64,000 nucleotides of DNA from Nymphaea colorata (lineage: Eukaryota > Streptophyta > Magnoliopsida > Nymphaeales > Nymphaeaceae). The stretch spans positions 27,298,131 through 27,362,130 of the forward strand of contig NC_045140.1 of assembly GCF_008831285.2 (NCBI RefSeq), in the 5' to 3' direction. The notes beneath the pieces were generated by a model. That model saw only the letters and a program-made list of their open reading frames with translations. It was not told where the DNA came from and searched no databases. Made by a program: the position numbers and the translations under genes. Of this stretch, positions 55,458-64,000 are shown one piece after another; position 1 is the stretch's first letter, and every line of letters starts with the position of its first letter.

Positions 55458-57792
55458 CTAGTAGCGAGCGACCCATATGAAGTCATTCTGGAAGATGAAG
55501 TGGCACACCTCGATCTCCCCTGGCCTGTGTCCCAGAGCCCTGAACGCCGCGTGGCCGGCGCTCCACTGGGTCGTGTCCAGGTGGCAGATCGCCACCGCCT
55601 GATTGGCCTTCTTCCCTTCCAACATCACCTCCACGTCATACACTTTGACAAGTGGCAGGGCATGGCAATAGTAAACCAGGTAAGGAAAGAGGCTCTGGTG
55701 GCACGACACGGCCCGGGTCACCCCGCCACCGTTCCGGCCCTGGACTTTCCCCACCTCCACCATCCTGCCGGAGCCGGCCGTGTTGGCCGTCGTCGAGACC
55801 CATGCCTTCTCACCCAGTATCGATGCTGCGAACTCTGCCATTCCCTCGATCGAGGTCACACATCTTTTCGTTTCACTTTTCACCGCCGGCCGCTCGCAGT
55901 CGGCCAACGTTCGGCCCATCGCCACCTGAGTGAAAAGGTGTGTTCTCAAATAAGGTTATGTTCGAATCTTTACAGCAGCTGAAAAGGTGTGTTCTCAAAA
56001 GGATGAACTCAGCAACTTCACGTTCTAAGTAAAAAAAACCACATCTTTAAGGTCAGATAAAAATGTTTGACCTTAAATTAGTGAATTTGAGAACATCTCA
56101 AATATCACCGCCGATCTAAAATACACGCTAAAAGTGATTTAGTTTTCAAAACAATATCTACACAAAAGATTGGAGCCTGCCAACAGTAGGTAGAAACTTG
56201 AAAGAGCGTAAAACAGAGGTGACGTAATCGGATCTGACCATTGTTTTAGATACCCAAATGCATACCCCGGTCCATCCCCTTCAAAGAACTCGGATCTAGG
56301 AGTTCTGGAGGAAGAATGACAATGACCCGACTCGAAGATGACACAGACTACGAAGCAAATCCGTCTTACCTGCAAGCCGGAGGCGTTGAGCGTCTGAATG
56401 AGCTCCGGCAGCCGGCGGGAGCTGAAAGGAAGCTTGTCGGCTATCGACCTCGGGAGAAACGACCTCGGCGGCATCTTGTCCGTGATGTCCGGCACCGGAA
56501 TGTGCTGGCCGGACACGAGAGACGCCTCCCGGAAGAACTTCCCTGGCTCGACGAGCGCCGTGGCGGAGACGGTGGTGTTACGGTAGTCGTTGAAAGTGGT
56601 GCCCGTCCGGTGGTACTCGGTGAACGTGGTGTTGTCTTTGCTGTACATGGTGAAGGACGCGGTGATCGCGTTCCCGTCCTTCCCGTATTCCGTGAACTCA
56701 GCCAACGGGTTCGAGGCGTTGCCATACGTGTCGAACGAAAGGCTTGCACCGTTGTCGCCTTTCCCGTACGACCGGAAAACACTCTCCGGCATGTTGGCGA
56801 GCTCAGAGTATGTTTCAAATTGCTCGAGTCCGGCGTTGGCGTCGGCCTCGTAAGACTGGAACTCGTTCCGAACGACGTTGCCACTGTCGGCGTAGCTGGT
56901 AAACTGATCCAGCGGGCCGTTTCCCTCCTTGTTGTAAGATGTGAACGCGTTGCGAATCACGTTGGAGCTTGTGGAGTAGCCGGTAAACTTGCTCAGAACG
57001 CCGTTGCCGACGGAGCCGTAGGACTTGAAGTCGTTCCCGACAAGATTGGCGTTTTCAGAGTAGCTAGTAAACGACTGAAGACCGCCGTTGGTGTCGTCGC
57101 CGTAGCGGGTGAAGCGGTGCTGATCGACGTTGCCGTTGTCGCCGTAGTTGTTGAATACGCCGACGCCCTCGGTGTCGTATTTGGAGAACCGTCCCGCTCC
57201 GACGTTGCCGTCGGACTCGTAGCGAGTGAACTGCTGGCCTCGCTGATCATGGTCGCCGCCGTAGGTGGTGAAGGTGTCCTTAGCGACGTTGCTGCTGACG
57301 GAGTAGTTAGTGAAGTCGCTGCTGCTGATGGCGCCTGGCTTTGTGTACTTGACGAAGTCGCGGCCGCTGTACTCGGTGAAGCTGTCGGGGACTGGCGCCG
57401 GGGCGGATCCCTTCTTCTTCTTCAGGGATGTGCAGTAGAGGTTGGCGGATGCACAGAACGAAGGGAGGTGCTCTTGGAGGGTGTGAGCGTCAATATAACG
57501 AGCATAGGCAGCCGCCTGAGTGGCGTTTAAAGGCGAGGCTTTGCCGAGGAGGAATGGAGGTAGCTCGGCGTTGGGGAAGGTCCGGCGCCAGTATCTGAGA
57601 AGAGACGCCTTGGGTGAGAAGGGGTTCACGCTTTCTCCTCCTTCACCTGCTGCATTAGATGCCTGTGCCCAAAAAGACAAGCATTATAAGTCATAAGAAC
57701 ATTTTAGAAAGAGAGAGAGTGAGAGAGAGAGAGGGGGAAAGAGGTTTTACAAGAAGAAGAAGAAGAGTGAGGAAGAAGGAGAGGCGATCCAT
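55458..57792 (-). CDS. polygalacturonase beta-subunit-like BURP protein 2
   Basis: Exons 57751-57792, 56370-57662 and 55458-55925, with the same splice sites and phases as gene 1. The product is 600 aa, one Lys shorter in the KKKK run after LYCTSL. Signal peptide, FxxY repeat array and all four BURP CH pairs are intact with the same spacing. About a dozen residues differ from gene 1, mostly in the repeat region (EGVGVFNN for EGIGGFNN, SVGNGVLSK for SVANGILSQ), and the last residue is Tyr instead of Asp. Promoter and intron sequences are also nearly identical. It is the copy-B product of the large tandem duplication and is likely functional and redundant with gene 1. Confidence 0.94.
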
Positions 57793-59207
57793 GGCGGCCA
57801 GGCGAACCAGTGGAAAGCAGAGGACGTGAGAGCAGGAGAGGGATGTGAAGGGATAAATAAAGGCGCTCGGGGCTATGGCAATGTTAGGTGGCGGGAGATG
57901 CCCGGCGCCCGCTGCAACTGGTGGGACCCACACAAATACTCAGGTTTCGGTCATCCCGCCACGTTTTTTTGGCAGCTTTCCACCGATATTTTCCTTTATT
58001 TAAATTCCCACCATCGCTCTCGTCTTTCCCAATTGGGAATTGGTCTCGGACGTGGGTGGATCCAGATCAATTCCTCAGTGGATCGGGTCCAAACCCGACC
58101 CAGTCTACTATTTAAATACGTTCTTTACCCTTCCAAAAATCAAGGGTAAATTACAGTGCAGGTGGTCGTCAGTGGGAGTCCCTGGGGATTCGAGGCACGT
58201 TCTCTGCCTCTTCTTTTTGCTTCTCGTCCTTTCATCTCAGTGAAAAAAAAAAAAGAAGTCTAATTTACAGTTTCCCGGCGGGGTTAAATGCTAGAAACGT
58301 TGAGATATGTTTATTTGTATCCGCCCACACAAACTTGTAGTGAATTATACAAATATGTTTATTTGTAAACATATATGGGGATAAGGCTTTTGAATGAACT
58401 AAACTCAAACTTACGAGTGTTTTATTCTATTTTCTCAAAAGTGAAGTGTGTTTCTGCAAAATGTTCAGTGGAGATTGAATGCCAAGAATATGTTCATAAT
58501 TCTATAAAAAAAAATATCACGAACATATGGACGGATGGACATACTCATGGAGACCTATTATGGAGTTTGCTGTCACATAACTTTTCGAGATTGTCGATTT
58601 GATACCTTTTTCTTTTTTCTTTTCTTTTTTTACCGAAGCCTAATTCAACAGTGAGAGCAATATACTACTTTATTAATGTGGGGCCAGGCCACCGAGGCTG
58701 GTTGTTTCCTGACTGTGATCAATTTCTCCATAAGAGTTTCAAAGAAAGTCTCTTAATGAACGATCAGGTTCCACTCGCGGCAGTGAGACATCTTGGGCTT
58801 TCTAAAAGGAAAGGGATACAAAGTAACCACTTATGATATTCCTCATGTCCCCAAATGGAGGGGGCCTTCTTTTTAGATCGGAAATTTAACTGACATTATT
58901 GCATGCATCACGTTTCGCGATTTATGAAAAGAATATGAATGCCAGTTTCAATAATTAAAGTTGCATTCCTTTTCCTTACTGGAAACTTTAATGCCGTTAT
59001 GTTGAACTGCTAATCTCTGTTTCCTATGTAAAACTTTCACGCTTGGAGTCAAGAAAGTTTATTGTTTTGGGTATGATGTCTAAAATTCGATCTCTTAGTT
59101 CATATTTTGTCCTCAACAATGTTCTCTCACTCACATTTTTGTTGAAAAAGAAAAAGAAAAAGCCTTATGTCTTTGTTCACATGAGAACTCAAAAACACTA
59201 AATAGTT
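57793..59207. other. upstream of BURP gene 2 and end block of copy B
   Basis: 57793-58304 matches 43969-44485. 58305-58320 is a deletion scar with filler. 58321-59207 matches 46830-47700. No gene. Confidence 0.7.
58305..58319. other. deletion scar with templated filler
   Basis: ATATGTTTATTTGTA lies exactly between the sequence matching 44485 and that matching 46826. The same 15 bp occurs at 58353-58367, about 48 bp downstream. Confidence 0.6.
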
Positions 59208-59772
59208 GGGGATGTCAACGGATTAAATTCAAATTGGATATACCCTTAATGATATCTACTTTTTTAGACATTTTCATATTCGGATTCAAACACAAACACA
59301 AACAAAGAGAATTCATGTATGAACCAGAATCTGAATCTGAAATTCGATTTCACAATCCAAATCTAAATTTTGACCCCAATTTATTTTCAAAATGGAAAAG
59401 CATTTGATGTAAGGTATTTATTTAAAGCTAAATCTAATCTGAATCTGATTAGATATTTATGTATGTATGAATTCGATCGGATGTCATTTTTTAAACCGAA
59501 TCAAATCGATTTCTTAATGAGATATCAAATTTTTTTTCATACTCGAATTTTTTTTTTAAACCGTTCGTTGTCAGATATTTGTTCTAAATAGAATATATTG
59601 ACATCCTGTGGCGTAGCCACATTGTGACATGCCCACACCAGTCTCTTAAAAGTTTTTAATTTTTTAAAAAAAATCTTAAATATTTATCCTATAAGTGCCC
59701 CACCAGATTTGAGTTTGCTTAAATAAGTGCCCCTCCAACCATTTTTTTTGGCTCCGCCATTGTTGACATCCC
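59208..59772. mobile_element. GGATGTCAA-family terminal-repeat element (most complete)
   Basis: GGGATGTCAAC at the left end and GTTGACATCCC at the right end form an exact 11-bp inverted pair. The body is AT-rich with GGATTCAAAC / GAATCTGAAATTCG / TCCAAATCTAAATTTTGA units. No coding capacity. The right part carries an inner insertion (59607-59762). The left part is shared with 47700-47896. Confidence 0.65.
59607..59762. mobile_element. small nested element with 9-bp flanking repeat
   Basis: 156 bp with imperfect inverted ends (TGGCGTAGCCA left, TGGCGGAGCCA on the other strand at the right), flanked by TTGACATCC at 59598-59606 and 59763-59771. A 9-bp duplication fits a Mutator-type MITE. However, the flanking 9-mer is also the terminal repeat of the outer element, so the reading is not certain. 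Confidence 0.45.
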
Positions 59773-62700
59773 TACAAATAACTTCCTGTACAAACAAAAC
59801 ATTCATCACACTCTAAACTGACATTTTTCTTTGAACAATAGCTTTTGTATTCTCTCGATCGGTTCTATTATCTTCTCTTTTTTACATATGTAAAATTACA
59901 CTTCAGTAAAAGAAAATTATGTTCTTATTTTGCCCGAACACAAAATTACTCTATTTGGAAAAAGTGTGTACTGAGCAATAGTTCGAGGCTTTTTGACAAC
60001 CCACTTGACAAAATGACGAAGCCGATGGGGATGTGGTGTTCTTTCTTTCGTTATGGTATTAATACCAACAACATAATCATAAGTTTCACTTAATTTTCCA
60101 AATATTTAACCACCAAAGTTGAGTTTTCAGATTAAAAAAAAAAATATGACCCCCCTAAATATATGAAACACAATCAACGGTAGAGCATGAGGGGGATCAA
60201 AGTAAAGTTTTTTAAATTTTGATATAGGTTAAAATATCATTTTTCAAATTTTTTATATAAAACAAGTGAAATTTTTTAAAATTTATATGTAATTTTTAAA
60301 AAAAGAATTTTGAAGTGGGGCCAAGGCCCATGCCAACCCGGACTCCACCCTTGAGCCCTTCAGCATTCCGTGTCGGACCGCATGTCTCACATTTTTCTAT
60401 TCTTCTTCACGATTTTGTACAGCATTTCTTTTTCATTTTATACATCAACTGACAGCAAATTGTCGAGCAATTTTCTTATTGATTATGACCTGTAAGGATA
60501 ACTATTAACTCATGAACGCCAACTTTTATGGAAGAATTCTTGAGAAGAGCAAGATTCCTCAGTTATCTCTTCCTTTTAGTAACTTAAATTGCAGCAAACA
60601 AAAAAAAAAAAAAAAAAAAGGAAAAGGAGTCCAACTACAATATAATGATCAGATTCTTTCGTACATTCAAAAACCGTAAAGTGAAACCTGTATATTAATT
60701 ATGGCCTACGAATTTACTCGTTGGTGAGCTTAGTTGAATGTAAACTTGGGAATTTGTAAAGATTGAAAGTTCAACAAGATCCTAGAATTCAAAGTCTCCA
60801 GCTTATAAAAATTTTAGTTGCACGCTAAAATTTTGAGTGTAAGATTGCGAGAAGCTGGCAGGATGATTGGAGAACGAAACTCCAAAAAAGAATCTGGAAC
60901 TGGAATTTTCATTATAATTTAATTTGAGATAAAATTTCAAGCCATCAAATGGCCCCTCAAAATGGAAAAGATCCTAACCTAAGTAATTTTAATATATATA
61001 TATATATATATCATGAATAAAAATAATCGAATGGTTATACTATCTGTCTATATTAGTGAACCCAACGTACATTAGTTATAATTAACCAAGGGTTTGATTG
61101 ACTGATTCGAAGATTATTTTTTAATAAATGGTACAAAATCTAGGTGTGCTTTCAACAGTATGAAAAAGTTAAATGTGCATGTTCTTTTTCATTTTCACAT
61201 CTTCAAGTGTGTTTCTCAAAAATTTTTTGAGAAAAAACTAAAACAAATATTTTGTCCTCAACCCAAGAAGCCAATACAGCGTGATTTTGTGTATCATTTC
61301 GGAAAATGATTCCCCTCTTACTGACATTGATCCACAGCATCGTTTACTAGTCACTCATGTGATCCATAGAATATATGAGCACGCTTTACCTGTGAAAATG
61401 TCCATGGAGCGACTGTTAAGCTTTAGAGAAGGATCCAAACAATTCAATCTCAATGAACATTCATCCGTAGATTCGCGCATCGGATTCTTTGTGACTGTTA
61501 GATAATTATTTTTTTATGTTCATTTATTTTCTAACTTTTCATTTCTTCCATGAGCAGCATTGTTTTACAGCTAACCAACCTTATCTTAGTTCTTATTATC
61601 ATACTGTTAAGTGCGCATACAATAAATCTGGAAAGTGTATTATGTGTTCACATAAATTTGGAAACAGAACTCGCAAGTAGGTGAGAGCACGGTTTAACGG
61701 TTCAATTCTCAAGGCTACTACTTTCTATGGACTGCAAATGTAAGCAGTGGTTCAATTTTCAAGGCTACTATTTTTTATGGCCTACAAATATAGGCAGTGC
61801 AAAACTGTAGTTGACAAGTGTATTTTATATTCACATACATCTAGAAACAACCCCAAACCCTGGGTGGGGTGAAGGGAGAGGGTTTTGGCTCTTCTTCTCA
61901 ACAGAGATGTGTAGTGAACAAAATAATTTATCTAGTGTTTATCAAATCCAACAAAAGATAAATCAATTTCAAGAAAGTCAAAACCTTATAAGCCTTCATG
62001 GTATGGGAGATGAACTATCACAATACCATCATCGATCTATTGAGAAATGAGAAAGTGAAATGAAGCAAAATTTGTTAAATTTTATTTGGCTCAGAGTGAG
62101 ATTATGGAGCCCTCATAAGTTAAATTTTAATGTCAAATTCTCTTTCTTTGGTAATATGTGTGCTCCACATCGTCCAAAGGAGAGAAACAAAATAAAAGTT
62201 CCCTGCAGGTAAACCTTTCACTTTAACTTCACCAACATAAATCTACGAACTTGGAGAATAGATAAGAAGGGCACGTTAAGTCTTACACATTCTTGTATCT
62301 TCAAACTTATCCTAGTAAAAAAGAGCCAAAACTTTATAGCATGGACATTGGAATTAAGATAAAAGAACCAATCAATTTGAGAAGTGACAACTTAGCTGTC
62401 CCACACAGATTCGAGCATATTACAATTTTTTTAATGTTGAAACAAAGGTGGATTCTTTATAAAAGAACAATATAAAATTATGAAAGCTGTACATGTTAGG
62501 AATAAAACTATGAAAGCTGTACATGCTAAGATTTTGATTAATTCTTTCTTATTTCGTAGCTGGCATTTGTCTGTCAATCCCATTCTATGTCATATAGTTT
62601 GATTGTCCTTCCGAAATTTCGAGAGATTCAGTCAACACAGTCCTTAATCGACATGTATCTAATTCATGAGTGTCATTACCCTGCATTAATCATTATCAAT

Positions 62701-64000
62701 AAAAGTAGCAGGGGTGAACTGAGGAGTCGTATGGGTCTAGTATACTCTTTTCTAGTTACCGCAACAATGTCCTATCTTCATTCCCTTGGAACTATGTGTT
62801 GCAGTTGGAAAATCTCACAAGGAAGTCGATAGCATACTGGAGTAGAGGGTGTGAGAAAGAACATAATTTAGCAATACAGCTAGACCACTAATTACCTGTA
62901 AAAGGTGCTTAGCTCTTATCTTTCGTCTGCTGGAATGTCCGTGGATTTTTGTCAGCCTAATGTTATGTTGGTTGAAGTAGATTCTTCTTTTATCATGGTG
63001 GAGGTTCTTTTTCCACTAGTCAAAATGAAACTCGCTAGCATGGCATTCAAAAAGGTTGTTCTTAGATCCCTTGCGATGCTCTTAGGCGTGTCGGTGACCA
63101 GCATTCTTCTTGCGATAAAGGAATAGTGAAAAGACTCTTTCCCTTTTATCTTATTTGTTGGTTGATATGGTGTTTTCTTTTCTTGAGCTCTTAGGTGTCA
63201 ACTCTGCTTAAGTGTATTTCCTTTTTACATTCATATGCTCTGTTTATGAACATCCCTGTTCTTCATCTATTCAAAAGTCAAAGAGTATTAGCACCATTCA
63301 TAGATGTATTTTGAGGATGTTCTTGGTCGTCTGCATTTGGTTTGTTCACTTAAAATGATATAATCTTAGCAGACTGGTTGAGGGCTGTTTTCAATCGATC
63401 GGTTTCCCTGTTTGTGGCAGTTTTTTGTTCATGGTTGGGATTAGTGGATAAGCTTTTTCAAATTTATCAAGACACTGTTTTTGCTTGCTTATGCATTTGG
63501 TCTCACTGGATTCAACCTCTTTGTTAGTCTGCACCACAGTTTCTATTCATCAGTGTCACATTAATATCCAGTAATCCAACCAAAGGATTATCAATTTCTT
63601 TTATCTATGAGGTTTCTTAACAACACGATGGATCTGACCCTCATAATTTTATTTTTTGCATCCTTATGCATATATCTTATTTGCTGTTTAATTTATTTGC
63701 ATGTTTATGCTTTATATGTACCCCATGGAATCTTTTTTGGTGCCAGATGTTTATCCCAGCATCATAGGGCATATATATCACCTTCACTATTCTGTGATAC
63801 TGGAGTATCGCTGCAGAGTATATTTTGTTTCAAATTTACGTGGATTAAGTTGCCAGAAGATTTTGTGAGCTTTTGATAATTTATTTAGACCGTTAAAATT
63901 GGAAAATTTCTATCCCAACTTCCAATTTTTGGTTTTCTTCCTATTAATGTGTATCAACTATCAAGTACTAGAAAATATAAATGGTTTGCCAATTTTTGTA
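59773..64000. other. intergenic, no supported gene
   Basis: AT-rich DNA with a poly-A run at about 60599-60619 and (TA)n at about 60993-61010. Short frames (61281-61505, 62905-63126, 63607-63876) have no recognised domain and no convincing splice structure. An exon of an unseen gene towards the right edge cannot be excluded. Confidence 0.45.

Larger units (their letters stand above)
47900..59408. repeat. large tandem duplication, copy B
   Basis: About 11.5 kb. Gag relic, block Q, BURP relic 2, flank block, BURP 5' relic, GC island and BURP gene 2 are in the same order and orientation as copy A. It lacks copia 2, defensin-like gene 2 and the 44490-46820 segment. Confidence 0.85.

Noticed and set aside
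63607-63876. Hydrophobic 89-codon frame near the right edge
   Set aside because: Low-complexity, T-rich DNA with no motif or splice support. It could only be judged with sequence beyond the window.

Overview
The window is nuclear DNA from a flowering plant. The evidence is split genes with GT-AG introns, plant-specific secreted families (PR-1/CAP, defensin-like cysteine-rich peptides, BURP-domain polygalacturonase beta-subunit-like proteins), Ty1/copia retrotransposons with initiator-Met-tRNA primer sites, and small AT-rich terminal-inverted-repeat elements. The species cannot be fixed from the sequence. I see no rRNA, tRNA or CRISPR. Genes are sparse: five look intact (one PR-1, two defensin-like, two BURP), and all five lie on the minus strand. 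The rest is transposons, relics and duplicated intergenic DNA.

Layout. 0-11 kb: an intact PR-1 gene (384-875), a complete copia element with two identical LTRs (2418-7298), a LINE relic (7325-7823) and a PR-1 pseudogene killed by two Trp-to-stop changes (9803-10171). 11-21 kb: a diverged duplicated block containing three relics of a heavy-metal-associated (HIPP-like) gene, two of them as a long inverted repeat, plus a relic signal-peptide exon of a defensin-like gene. 22-30 kb: two nearly identical defensin-like genes (22746-23118 and 28058-28433) inside a tandem duplication whose junction is readable at 27317-27322. A decayed copia lies inside the first unit only.

25-59 kb: a larger tandem duplication. 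Copy A is about 25250-47899 and copy B about 47900-59408, with the junction at 47897-47899. Each copy carries one intact BURP gene (41629-43968 and 55458-57792; 601 and 600 aa) and truncated BURP relics. In copy A a BURP relic is split by a second copia element (31661-37326) and by a small AT-rich element. Copy B is shorter because it lacks that copia and has other deletions, one with apparently templated filler at 58305-58319. 59-64 kb: a nested small-transposon structure, then AT-rich DNA with no gene I can support.

Functionally, all intact host genes encode predicted secreted or cell-wall proteins (a defence CAP protein, candidate antimicrobial or signalling peptides, wall-associated BURP proteins). 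Families of this kind often expand by local tandem duplication, and here the junctions and dead copies are still visible. I did not find a clear unknown multigene system. The best candidates for new biology are the GGATGTCAA terminal-repeat element family, the HIPP inverted repeat, and the fast-changing mature region of the defensin-like pair.
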